Assembly (NCBI GenBank): GCA_030152805.1
Contig: JASLIG010000121.1
Span: forward strand, 1 to 31,947
DNA length: 31,947 nucleotides
DNA from: Solirubrobacterales bacterium
GTDB lineage: Bacteria > Actinomycetota > Thermoleophilia > Solirubrobacterales > 70-9
Direction: 5' to 3'
The notes under the pieces were generated by a model. It was not told the origin of the DNA. It did not search any database and saw only the letters and a list, made by a program, of their open reading frames with translations. Of the stretch, positions 20,851 to 29,099 are shown piece by piece. The position numbers and the translations under genes are program-made. Positions within the stretch are counted from its first letter, which is position 1, and each line of letters begins with the position of its first letter.

Positions 20851-23651
20851 CCGCGGCCCCGGAGGCGCGTGCGCTTGCGTCCCTTTTTGTGCTTGCCAAT
20901 CGAGTTCGCTTTTTTCACGCACTTCGCCTTGGCTTTGCCTTTGAGTTTCTTGCATCTGGCAAGCGCTTTCTGTTTAGGCGTGAGTTTGGGTTTGGTTTCG
21001 ACTGGCGGGGGGGTTGGGGTTGTACCCGTGGGGGGCGTGCTGCCTCCACCGGATGGAGGCGGCGGAGGCGGGGGGATGACGTCGAACGTCGCCGTCACTT
21101 CTTTGGCCGCGCTCATCGTCACTTTGCATTTGTTTTCGGAGGTGACTTCGCCGCAGCCGGTCCACTGGGCGGCTTTCGAGCCTGCATCGGAGACAGCGCT
21201 GAGCAGCACGCTGGTTCCTTCGCCGAAAGCGGCTTCGCAGCCGCTGCCGCTGCCGCAGTTGATTCCGCCTGGCGCGCTGGTAACGGTTCCGGAGCCGGCT
21301 CCGGCCTTTTTGACCTTCAGCACGAACTGGCCGGGGGTCGGATCGAATTTGGCCGTGACTTCCTTCGCCGCGCTCATCGCCACTTTGCATTCCCCCGAGA
21401 CGACGCTGTCGCAGCCGGTCCACTGAACGGGTTCGGTGCCCGCATTGGAGACCGCTGAGAGCGTGATGGGAGTGTTGTGATCGAAGCTCGCTTCGCAACC
21501 AGCGCCGCTGCCGCAGTTGATCCCGGCGGGCGCGCTGGTGACGGTGCCAGAGCCGGCGCCGGTCTTTTTGACTTTCAACAGGCGCTGTTCGGGGTCGAAT
21601 TTGGCCGTCACTTCTTTGGCCGCGCTCACCGTCACTTTGCATTTGTTTTCGGCGATCACTTCGTCGCAGCCGGTCCACACGACGGGTTTGACGTTGGCGC
21701 CCGACGTGGCGCTGAGGACGATGGCGGTGTTGTGGTCGAAGTTGGCTTCGCAGGTGCTGCCGCAGTTGATCCCGGCGGGCGCGCTGGTGACGGTGCTGGC
21801 GCCGGCGCCGCTGCCGGTCTTGACGACTTTCAGCAGATGCTGTTCGAGCGCGAAGGTCGCGGTGACTTCGGTCGCAGCGGTGATTTTGACTTTGCACGTT
21901 CCCGTTCCGGCGCAGCCGCCGCCGCTCCAGCCCGTGAAGGTCGAGCCGGTGCTCGGCGCCGCGGTCAGGGTCACTTCGACGTCTTCTTCGTAGGCCTCTT
22001 CGCATTCGCCGGGGCAGGAGATCCCACTGGGTGAGCTGGTCACGGTGCCCGATCCGTTGCCGGCCAGGATTGCTTTCAGGTTGAAGGTCGGTTTCGCGCC
22101 GAGGACGTGGATGGTCCGTTCGACTGGAGGCGGGCTTCCGACTGTCGAATTGACCAGCGTGATTTTCATCGAGATCGTTACGTCGCCCGAGGACGAATAT
22201 GAGTGGGAGGTGGTCAGATCGGCGGGACCGGTTTCACCTTCGCCTTCAACAGTTTTTTCCTGTCCGTCGCCGAATTTCCAGACGACCTTATGCGCTACGG
22301 CACCTTCTGGAAGTTCCGTGCCCGATGCGTCGAACTGCACCGTTTCGCCTTTTGCAACGGTCACTTCCACGGCTTCACTGCCGTTGATTTTGAGCCTTGG
22401 TTCGGCAATTGGGCAGCCGCTGCCACCAGGACCGAAGGTCAGGACTTTGACGCCGTAGTCCGGGGTTTTCCCTTCTTCGATTTCCGGACCGAAATCGAAG
22501 ATGACCACGTGTTCGCCCTGGGTCGCCAGACCCGCGCCAGAGGTCGTGATTTCACAGGTGCCTTCCCCGCCACCGAAGAGAACCTCGGTTTCATCGTCTT
22601 TTAGGGAGAAGGCTCGAACCAGGATGTTCCCCGCTTCGGTCGTCGATGAAGCGGTGACTTTCTCCTTCCAGTAGAGCGTTTCGCCATCGTCGGAGATGGC
22701 GAGTTGAGGGCCACCGATCAGCTGGTTGGCTTTGATCGCGAGCAAACCCTTGGGCCAGGCCTCCGCTTCCGCCGCGGCGGCGAAACCAGGAACGGCTTCG
22801 AGGCTGGCAAGGCTGGGTGGAAGTTGCCAGGCGCGGGTATTTTTGGAACCGGGTTCCCCGCCGCCAGCCATCGTGTAGGTCGTGCCGTCGGGACCTACGG
22901 CAATGGCTGAAGCCGCTCGGTTTCCGGGCCCCGCTGGCTTCAATACGTTGGCGGTATCCGTGTACCGAGCGCCGAGCACGCCGGCTGAGCTGATCCGCTG
23001 CACGACCAGGTGGGCGGCGCTGTTTTCGGCTAGCAGGACGACGTCGTGGTTGGAGGGGTCGACCGCGATCGACTGCGGTTCGTAGAGCTCTTCGGCGCCG
23101 ATCGGCAAGGTGAAGGCCGGGGTTTCGGCGGGGACGAGTTTTTCGCCTTCCGGCGCCGTTTTGTAGACGAGGATGCGGCGCGCGTTGAAACCGACGCCGC
23201 CGAAGACCCGGCAGGTGCCAAGGCCGGAGGCGACTCGGCAGCCCTCGACCACGTAGATCAGGCCTTTTTCATGGTCGACGGCGATGCCGTGCATGCCGAG
23301 GATCTTTTCTTCTTCTGGTTTGTCGTTCAGCCAGCGCGGAACTTCAACCGAGGCTTTGAATGCGCCCCCTTCGGACAACTTCTGAATCCGATAGTGATTG
23401 CCGTCAGCAGTAATGTCACCGGCGAAGACGCTGCCGTCGACGGGGTCGACGCCGAACATGCCGGGGTTGTTGAACTGTGCTTTGCCGGTGCCGAATTCAC
23501 CCCAGCCGCTGCCGATCTGGCCGAATGCGGCCCCTGCGGGGGTTGCGCCGACCATCGCCGCGACGAGGGTGGCGAGTATTGCGACGACCGCAATCGCGAC
23601 ACTCCGTTTTTGGACCGCGCGCGAACGCGCCTTTGTTCCCGTCTCCAGCAT
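20847..23651 (-). CDS. Secreted propeller-PKD-InlB-repeat protein, first gene of the six-gene operon
   Basis: The 934-residue protein begins at ATG 23649-23651, with no strong binding site. It has a signal peptide (about 1-42), an NHL-like propeller (about 45-410), one PKD domain around WKFGDG (about 425-515), and four tandem repeats of about 80 residues (about 525-600, 603-683, 688-766, 773-855). Each repeat has SGTVTSxPxGIxC, Cys pairs, WTGC and KEVTAxFD, the pattern of InlB B-repeat/Listeria-type modules. A Pro/Thr-rich spacer and a Lys/Arg-rich tail with two Cys (ARCKKLKGKAKAKCVKK) end it. The propeller is closely paralogous to that of the gene at 23807-27499. The tail could bind anionic wall polymers, which is inference. 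Confidence 0.87.
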   Translation of the reverse strand: MLETGTKARSRAVQKRSVAIAVVAILATLVAAMVGATPAGAAFGQIGSGWGEFGTGKAQFNNPGMFGVDPVDGSVFAGDITADGNHYRIQKLSEGGAFKASVEVPRWLNDKPEEEKILGMHGIAVDHEKGLIYVVEGCRVASGLGTCRVFGGVGFNARRILVYKTAPEGEKLVPAETPAFTLPIGAEELYEPQSIAVDPSNHDVVLLAENSAAHLVVQRISSAGVLGARYTDTANVLKPAGPGNRAASAIAVGPDGTTYTMAGGGEPGSKNTRAWQLPPSLASLEAVPGFAAAAEAEAWPKGLLAIKANQLIGGPQLAISDDGETLYWKEKVTASSTTEAGNILVRAFSLKDDETEVLFGGGEGTCEITTSGAGLATQGEHVVIFDFGPEIEEGKTPDYGVKVLTFGPGGSGCPIAEPRLKINGSEAVEVTVAKGETVQFDASGTELPEGAVAHKVVWKFGDGQEKTVEGEGETGPADLTTSHSYSSSGDVTISMKITLVNSTVGSPPPVERTIHVLGAKPTFNLKAILAGNGSGTVTSSPSGISCPGECEEAYEEDVEVTLTAAPSTGSTFTGWSGGGCAGTGTCKVKITAATEVTATFALEQHLLKVVKTGSGAGASTVTSAPAGINCGSTCEANFDHNTAIVLSATSGANVKPVVWTGCDEVIAENKCKVTVSAAKEVTAKFDPEQRLLKVKKTGAGSGTVTSAPAGINCGSGAGCEASFDHNTPITLSAVSNAGTEPVQWTGCDSVVSGECKVAMSAAKEVTAKFDPTPGQFVLKVKKAGAGSGTVTSAPGGINCGSGSGCEAAFGEGTSVLLSAVSDAGSKAAQWTGCGEVTSENKCKVTMSAAKEVTATFDVIPPPPPPPSGGGSTPPTGTTPTPPPVETKPKLTPKQKALARCKKLKGKAKAKCVKKANSIGKHKKGRKRTRLRGRG
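22400..23560 (-). repeat. Propeller-encoding segment, diverged direct copy A
   Basis: This segment matches 26240-27390 closely at DNA level, for example around the blocks encoding QFNNPG, ASGLGTCRVFGGVGFNARRI and LAENSAAHLVVQRISS, where only scattered bases differ. It reflects a gene duplication; limits are approximate. Confidence 0.75.
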
Positions 23652-23688
23652 AGGCAGGGCGCAGACTGCCGGTCATGGGTCCGCGAGT

Positions 23689-23717
23689 TGTAAAGATCGA
23701 GAAAAAATCGTGACAAG
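23689..23717 (-). promoter_or_regulatory. Possible three-unit PHO-like array before the six-gene operon
   Basis: On the minus strand, units 11 bases apart start at 23717, 23706 and 23695: CTTGTCA, TTTTTCT and CTTTACA. Matches to GTTCACC are weak (two to four of seven), but the phase, T-rich left half and position 38 bases before the ATG resemble the clearer arrays in this window. Confidence 0.35.
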
Positions 23718-23749
23718 TCTTCGAACTCGCCGCACGATGCACCAAACGC

Positions 23750-23778
23750 GAGGGGCCGGGCAAATCGCCCGGCCCCTC
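23750..23778 (-). terminator. Terminator after the PstS-like fusion gene
   Basis: A perfect 12-base-pair stem (GAGGGGCCGGGC with GCCCGGCCCCTC) has a five-base loop. It begins 29 bases past the stop at 23807 and is followed on the minus strand by GCGTTTGG, only a short T-run. It separates the fusion gene from the six-gene operon. Confidence 0.75.
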
Positions 23779-23806
23779 GGAGACTCCCCGGCTTTGGTAC
23801 CGCGGC

Positions 23807-26800
23807 CTACCAGGTGATCTTGCCGGCGGAGTAGCGTGCCGCGCCGAGCACGTCCTTCTTCGCCGTACCCGAGCTGGGCAGCGGCGCGTAGAAGCCGCCC
23901 AGGGCCGAGAGCTCTTCCTGGCCCGCGGCCGCGACAACGTGTTGCCGCAGGTAGTCGTGGACCGTCTTGTAATTTTTGAACGTGAAGCCGGCCGCCTGGT
24001 ATCCGTGGAAGGCGAGGTCGTAGGTCAGCATGCAGAGCGAGTAGCCCACTCCGCCGCTGCCGGGCCTGCCGCCGAACACCTGCGACCAGTCGACGTCGAG
24101 GCCGGTGCCGGTCGGCATCCGGCGACCTTCGGGCGGGACGATGTAGTAGGCGTCGGCGCAATTGGCTTCCGCTCCGACTGCCGGTGGCGCGAACGTCGCT
24201 TCGGACAGTTTCTTCCAGCCGTTGTTCTGCAGTGCGACGCTCACCGTGGTGCCCGGGATTTCGTGGGCCTTGACGGCAGCGGTCGTGGCGAAGCCGATCG
24301 ATCCGTCGGTTTCGTTGACCTTGTTGACCAAGACGCCTTCACCGGTCGCTTTCGGCGCCACAGCCACGACGGAACCGATTGACGGCTGTTCGCCGCAGGC
24401 CTGCGGCCAGGTGGTGTTGGGGGCGCTGATCCCCTCCAGTTCCTGCCAGGTCGCTTTGCCTTCGGTGCCACCCACGGTGCAGGCGAGCGGATTGCCGTTG
24501 ATCAGGTAGAGGTAGTGCTTGAACTGCGTTGTGATGTGGGAGGGTTCCGCGTTCACAACGCGCGTGACCGGCGAGTTGCATTCGCCTTCGGCGCTGCCGA
24601 TCTTCGACCACTTGGCGTGGTTGCCGCGGAAGACCTGGTCGAGATCCTGGTTGGTGATCTCGTCGACCGTGCAGCCGGCAGGCGGGTTGGCGACGATCGC
24701 GATCGAGGTCTGCGCGACCGGGATCGTCAGCAGGTGGGCGCCAGCGGTGACGCCCGTTATGTTGCCGATTTCTTTGCCGTCGGGGGCGCCATCGGTGCCG
24801 ACGAACTGGGTGTTGGTTTCGATCGCGCCCGATTTGCCGTCAGCGTTCCAGAGCCGCAACCCGAGAAAGTTGCCGCTTGGGATGTAGCTGACTTTCGGAC
24901 CCCCCGAGCAGGTCCCCGAATCGAAGGCGGGGCCCCAGATTTCAGACTGCGCTGTCTGCTGCAGCTCGGGGCCGACGCCGATGATGTCGCTGCCGTTGCA
25001 GAACGGCGACGAACTCGGCCCGACTTCGATCGTCAGCTGGCTCGGGGCGCTGGTCACACCGTCGAAACTGGTGACCGTCAGCGACACCGTCCGTTCCAGC
25101 GTCGAGGCGCCTGAGTTTTCGAACAGGTGGGAGACGGTCGCCGTGGATGTTTCTTTCGTGCTGCCGTCGCCGAAATCCCAGCTGTAGGTCTGCAACACGT
25201 TGCTGCCGGGGCAGCCAGCTTCCTGGGTGCAGGTGCCACCGGTCGGGTCAAATGATTTGCCCGCGTCGAATTCGACGATTTCTCCGCCCAGAATGGTCAT
25301 CGGCGAAGCGGTGAAGCTGGCGGTCGGTTTGCCCGCCGCGCTGTGGACCGTCCTTTCCAGCTGCGGTTCTTTCGCCGAGCCTTCGAAGGCGACCTTGACG
25401 TGGACCGTGAAGTTGCCCGCCGTCAGGTAGCGGTGGGCGATCGTCAGCGGCGCCGGTTTGCCGGTTTTTTCGGCTTTCGAACCGTCGCCGAATTCCCAGG
25501 TGACTTTGGTCGGCGTGGCGCCGAACAGTTCCGATTCGCCGGCGTCGAATTCGACCAGCGAGCCCTTGCCGGCCGAGACTTCAGACGCTTCGCTGCCGTT
25601 GATCTTCAGCTTCAGGACCGGGTCTTTGGCCGCGCCTTTGACCGAGATCGTTTTTTCGGCCGCGGAGCTTTTGACGTTGTCCTGGCTGACCACGATCAGT
25701 TTGACCGTCCGTTTGACTTCGCTGGATTCGCCGTTTTTGAAGGCGTGTTCGATCGTCGGTTCGGCCGTTTCCGCGCCGGTGCCGTCGCCGAAGTCCCAGA
25801 CGTAGGTTTTGAGTTTGCTGCTCGCTTTGCACCCTTCTTTCTGGGTGCATTCGCCGCCGGTCGGATCGGTCGAGGCGCTGGCGTCGAATTTGACCGCTTC
25901 GCCGGGTGCCGGGTTCGCGTTCGAGGCGGTGAAGCTGGCGGTCGGAGTGCCGCCGACCACGTTGACGATCACTTCGGCCGGTTGCGGATACTGGCCCTCC
26001 TCGAGCGTCGAGAGCTTCAGCTTCGCGGTGTATTTGCCGGCTTTGAGGTAGCGGTGATTGATCGTTTTGACCGGCGCTTTCCCTTCTTCGGGACTGACCG
26101 CGCTTTCGATCGTGCCGTCGCCGAAGTTCCATTCGAACTTGGTCAGCGTCTGTTCGCCGACTTCCGATTCGGTCGCGTCGAAGGCGACGAGGTCGCCCTT
26201 GGTCACCGTCACTTCTTCGGCTTTGGATGCGTTGACCTGGAACTTCGCGGTCGGCAGCGGGCAGGCGCTGCCGCCGGGGCCGAAGGTGAGGACCTTGACG
26301 CCGTAAGCGGGTTTTTTCCCTTCTTCGACTTCGGGGCCGAAGTCGAAGACGACCGCCTGTTCGCCGGTCGCGGCGAGCCCTGCGGCCGAAGTGGTGATTT
26401 CGCAGCTGGCGCCTTTCGTCCCGCCGCCGAAGAGCGCGGTCGAGGCTTTGTCTTTAAGCGAGTAGCCGCGGACGAGGATCACGCCGGCTTCGCTGGTCAG
26501 CGACGGGATCACCTTCTCCTTCCAGTAGAGGGTGCCACCGTCGGGCGAGATCGCCAGTTGGGGGCCACCGATCAGCTGATTGGATTTGGCCGCCTGCAGA
26601 GCGCGGCCCCAGCCCTCCGCTTCGGCCGTCGCGGCGAAGCCGGGTACGGCTTCGAGGCTGGCGAGGCTCTGCGGAAGCTGCCAGGCGCGGGTGTTTTTCG
26701 AGCCCGGCGCGGTGCCGCCAGTGATCGTGTAGGTGGTGCCGTCGGGACCGACCGCGAGCGAGGAGGCCGGCGAGTTGCCGCCGCTGGGCTTGAGCGTGTT

Positions 26801-27499
26801 GGCGGTGTCGGTGTAGCGAGCGCCGAGCACGCCGCTCGAGCTGATCCGCTGCACGACCAGGTGGGCGGCGCTGTTTTCGGCGAGCAGAACGACGTCGTGG
26901 TTGGAGGGATCGACGGCGATCGACTGCGGTTCGTAGAGCTCTTCGACGCCGATCGGCAGGGTGAAGGCCGGTGTTTCGGCGGGGACGAGTTTTTCGCCTT
27001 CCGGCGCCGTTTTGTAGACGAGGATGCGCCGGGCGTTAAAGCCGACGCCGCCGAAGACCCGGCAGGTGCCCAGGCCGGAGGCGACCCGGCAGCCTTCGAC
27101 GATGTAGATCAGGCCTTTTTCATGGTCGACGGCGATGCCGTGCATGGAGAGGATTTTTTCTTCCGACGGTTTGTCGTTGAACCAGCGCGGCAATTCGACC
27201 GAGGCTTTGAATTCGCCTTCGGCGCTCAGCTTCTGCAGCCGGTACCGGGCGCCGCCGCTGGTGATGTCGCCGGCGAAGACGCTGCCGTCGACGGGGTCGA
27301 CGCCGAATATGCCGGGATTGTTGAACTGGGCTTTGCCGGTGCCGAATTCGCCCCAGGCTTTGCCGACCTGGCCCGGCGCTTTCGCCCCGGCGGCGGGGGC
27401 CAGCGCCGCCAGCAGCAGCGCAACGAGCGCCACCAATAGGAGCGCTCCCCTGCCGAAGATCGAGGCCTTGCTCGGTTCAACCAATCCCGTCTTGCCCAT
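23807..27499 (-). CDS. Secreted fusion: propeller, four PKD domains, PstS-like domain
   Basis: I chose the ATG at 27497-27499 (1230 residues), which has GGGAAAGGG upstream; an ATG nine codons earlier has none. A signal segment (about 12-40) is followed by an NHL-like propeller (about 45-410). Then come PKD domains centred on NFGDG (about 460), DFGDG (about 570), EFGDG (about 675) and DFGDG (about 775); the second and fourth contain matching Cys pairs (GGECTQKEGC and GGTCTQEAGC). The last 400 residues (about 830-1230) are a PstS-like binding-protein domain, paralogous to the gene at 27705-29015. Its ligand positions are changed: P844-E845, N877, G904, N983 and H988-I989 stand where the paralogue has A50-S51, S84, D111, R190 and G195-T196. 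It probably does not bind phosphate as PstS does. Confidence 0.9.
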   Translation of the reverse strand: MGKTGLVEPSKASIFGRGALLLVALVALLLAALAPAAGAKAPGQVGKAWGEFGTGKAQFNNPGIFGVDPVDGSVFAGDITSGGARYRLQKLSAEGEFKASVELPRWFNDKPSEEKILSMHGIAVDHEKGLIYIVEGCRVASGLGTCRVFGGVGFNARRILVYKTAPEGEKLVPAETPAFTLPIGVEELYEPQSIAVDPSNHDVVLLAENSAAHLVVQRISSSGVLGARYTDTANTLKPSGGNSPASSLAVGPDGTTYTITGGTAPGSKNTRAWQLPQSLASLEAVPGFAATAEAEGWGRALQAAKSNQLIGGPQLAISPDGGTLYWKEKVIPSLTSEAGVILVRGYSLKDKASTALFGGGTKGASCEITTSAAGLAATGEQAVVFDFGPEVEEGKKPAYGVKVLTFGPGGSACPLPTAKFQVNASKAEEVTVTKGDLVAFDATESEVGEQTLTKFEWNFGDGTIESAVSPEEGKAPVKTINHRYLKAGKYTAKLKLSTLEEGQYPQPAEVIVNVVGGTPTASFTASNANPAPGEAVKFDASASTDPTGGECTQKEGCKASSKLKTYVWDFGDGTGAETAEPTIEHAFKNGESSEVKRTVKLIVVSQDNVKSSAAEKTISVKGAAKDPVLKLKINGSEASEVSAGKGSLVEFDAGESELFGATPTKVTWEFGDGSKAEKTGKPAPLTIAHRYLTAGNFTVHVKVAFEGSAKEPQLERTVHSAAGKPTASFTASPMTILGGEIVEFDAGKSFDPTGGTCTQEAGCPGSNVLQTYSWDFGDGSTKETSTATVSHLFENSGASTLERTVSLTVTSFDGVTSAPSQLTIEVGPSSSPFCNGSDIIGVGPELQQTAQSEIWGPAFDSGTCSGGPKVSYIPSGNFLGLRLWNADGKSGAIETNTQFVGTDGAPDGKEIGNITGVTAGAHLLTIPVAQTSIAIVANPPAGCTVDEITNQDLDQVFRGNHAKWSKIGSAEGECNSPVTRVVNAEPSHITTQFKHYLYLINGNPLACTVGGTEGKATWQELEGISAPNTTWPQACGEQPSIGSVVAVAPKATGEGVLVNKVNETDGSIGFATTAAVKAHEIPGTTVSVALQNNGWKKLSEATFAPPAVGAEANCADAYYIVPPEGRRMPTGTGLDVDWSQVFGGRPGSGGVGYSLCMLTYDLAFHGYQAAGFTFKNYKTVHDYLRQHVVAAAGQEELSALGGFYAPLPSSGTAKKDVLGAARYSAGKITW
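26240..27390 (-). repeat. Propeller-encoding segment, diverged direct copy B
   Basis: This is the second copy of the propeller segment, inside the PstS-like fusion gene. Both copies are on the minus strand, so recombination between them would delete about 3.8 kb. Limits are approximate. Confidence 0.75.
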
Positions 27500-27560
27500 C
27501 GTCGCCCTTTCCCTAGCAGTCGCCATTGAGGCGCATCGTGCCGGGGCACACCTGAGCAGA

Positions 27561-27578
27561 TGTGAAGATCACGGAAAT
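27561..27578 (-). promoter_or_regulatory. Possible two-unit PHO-like repeat before the fusion gene
   Basis: On the minus strand, ATTTCCG (from 27578) and CTTCACA (from 27567) are 11 bases apart. The second matches GTTCACC at five of seven. No third unit is in phase. It lies about 62 bases before the chosen start. Confidence 0.3.
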
Positions 27579-27601
27579 TCTCAAACGTACGGGTGCTAAA
27601 A

Positions 27602-27635
27602 AGGTCGGGGCCGGACTTGCGTCCGGCCCCGACCT
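27602..27635 (-). terminator. Rho-independent terminator of the secreted PstS gene
   Basis: A perfect 15-base-pair stem with a four-base loop is followed on the minus strand by TTTTTAG, so this is a textbook intrinsic terminator. It is the second of two hairpins behind the gene ending at 27705. Confidence 0.88.
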
Positions 27636-27644
27636 ACACACTCC

Positions 27645-27674
27645 AGGCGACCGGCGCGTTTGCGCCGGTCGCCT
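27645..27674 (-). terminator. First hairpin of a double terminator
   Basis: AGGCGACCGGCGC pairs perfectly with GCGCCGGTCGCCT (13 base pairs) around a four-base loop, 31 bases past the stop at 27705. It has no T-run; the stem with a T-run lies just beyond it. Confidence 0.65.
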
Positions 27675-27704
27675 TTGGGCTAACTCAAATCACCAAGCTG
27701 TGAC

Positions 27705-29015
27705 TCAGAAGGTGATCTTGCCCGCTGCGTACTGAGCCGCTCCGAGCACGTCCTTTTTGGCGGTGCCGGAGGTGGGAAGCGGCGCGTAGTACTGACCCGC
27801 GTTTGCGATCGCTTCCTGACCCGAGAACACGATGTATTCGCGGAGATAGTCGTAGACGGTCTTGTAATTTTTGAACGTGAACCCTGCTGCGCTGTAGCCG
27901 TGCCAGGCCAGAGCGTAGGTGAGGGTGCAGATCGGGTAGTTGGTGCCCCCGATGCCCGGGTTGGCGCCAAAGACGGCCGACCAGTCCACGTTGAGCGCGG
28001 TAGCACCCGGGACGCGCTGGCCGTTGGCCGGCACGACGTAGGTCGCTTCACCGCAGTTGGCTTCGTTGCTGCCGGCGATCGGCGACGCGAAGGTCGCTTC
28101 CGACAGTTTTTTCCAGCCGTTGTTCTGCACGCGCAGAGCGACGGTGGTGCCGGGGACTTCTTTGGCCTTCACGTCCGGGACCGCGGCGTAACCGATCGAG
28201 CCGTCGTTCGCGTTGACCGTTTCGACCACGGCGCCACCACCGGTGGCGGCCGGCTTGACCACTTCGCTCAGGTTCGGAGCTTCGGCGCATTTTTCGGGCC
28301 ACGTGGTGTTCGGGGCGCCGGTTTCGCCGTTGGTGATCGGCTCCAGTTCCTGCCAGGTGGCGTTGCCCGGGGAGCAGACCACCGGGTTGGCGCTGACCGT
28401 GTACAGGTAGTTCTTGAACTGGAACGTGGTGCCGGAACCGTCTTTGCGGACGACGCGCTTGATCGGCACGTTGCATTCGCCTTCGGCGGTGCCGAGTTTC
28501 GACCAGTTGTTGGTGTTGCCGCGGAACACCTGGCCGACGTCCTGGGTCGTGATTTCTTCGACCGTGCAGCCTTCCGGCGGGTTGGCGACGACCGAGATCG
28601 CGGTCTGGGCGACCGGGATCGTCAGCAGGCTGGCGCCGCCGGCGACGCTGGTCATGTTGCCGATCTGCGCCGTCGTCGGAGCGTCATCGGTGCTGATCCA
28701 CTGCAGCGCGGTGTTGATCGAACCGCGTTTGCCGTCGTGGTTCCATTCTTTGAGGCCGGCGCCGCTGCCGGTCGAGTTGTAGGTGATTTTAATTCCCGAG
28801 CCGGGGCAGATGTTCGTTTCGAAGCCCGGGCCCCAAACGTTCTGCTGCGCGATTTTTTGCAGCGAGGCTCCTTGGCCGGTGATGCTGCTGCCCGAGCAGA
28901 AGGGAGCCGCTGAGGCGCTGCCGGCGCCGACCCCGAGGGCAGCGACAGCGGCGCTGGCGAGGAGCGCCGCTCCAACGCCGGCCCTCGCCGTCGTCTTTCT
29001 CTTGAAACCCAACAT
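27705..29015 (-). CDS. Secreted PstS-family phosphate-binding protein
   Basis: The 436-residue protein starts at ATG 29013-29015 behind a near-ideal AAGGAGG (29020-29026). It has a signal peptide with cleavage near Ala37 and no lipobox. Ligand segments of PstS are intact: GQGAS (47-51), STGSGAG (81-87), DDAP (110-113) and RKDGSGTT (190-197). It is longer than the pstS product at 8069-8881 and belongs to a different PstS subgroup, with several Cys that may form disulfides. No permease genes are adjacent, so it may serve the PstCAB at 5140-8069 or act as a free scavenger. A PHO-like array lies upstream and a double terminator follows, so it is monocistronic. Strong signals suggest high expression. 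Confidence 0.93.
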   Translation of the reverse strand: MLGFKRKTTARAGVGAALLASAAVAALGVGAGSASAAPFCSGSSITGQGASLQKIAQQNVWGPGFETNICPGSGIKITYNSTGSGAGLKEWNHDGKRGSINTALQWISTDDAPTTAQIGNMTSVAGGASLLTIPVAQTAISVVANPPEGCTVEEITTQDVGQVFRGNTNNWSKLGTAEGECNVPIKRVVRKDGSGTTFQFKNYLYTVSANPVVCSPGNATWQELEPITNGETGAPNTTWPEKCAEAPNLSEVVKPAATGGGAVVETVNANDGSIGYAAVPDVKAKEVPGTTVALRVQNNGWKKLSEATFASPIAGSNEANCGEATYVVPANGQRVPGATALNVDWSAVFGANPGIGGTNYPICTLTYALAWHGYSAAGFTFKNYKTVYDYLREYIVFSGQEAIANAGQYYAPLPTSGTAKKDVLGAAQYAAGKITF

Positions 29016-29019
29016 GGAT

Positions 29020-29026
29020 CCTCCTT
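29020..29026 (-). promoter_or_regulatory. Strong ribosome binding site of the secreted PstS gene
   Basis: AAGGAGG lies four bases before the ATG at 29013-29015 and is the best Shine-Dalgarno match of any minus-strand gene in the window, which decides this start. Confidence 0.85.
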
Positions 29027-29099
29027 GGATCTGTGGATCGATTCCCCGCGACTCTGTTCCGCGGGCCGCCGCGATCCTCCGCTCAAGCGCGCTGTTCCA

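Noticed and set aside
25343..27439. A 698-codon plus-strand frame rich in Phe and Arg opposite the fusion gene
   Set aside because: It is the antisense of the PKD and propeller coding sequence; its composition has no protein-like segments.
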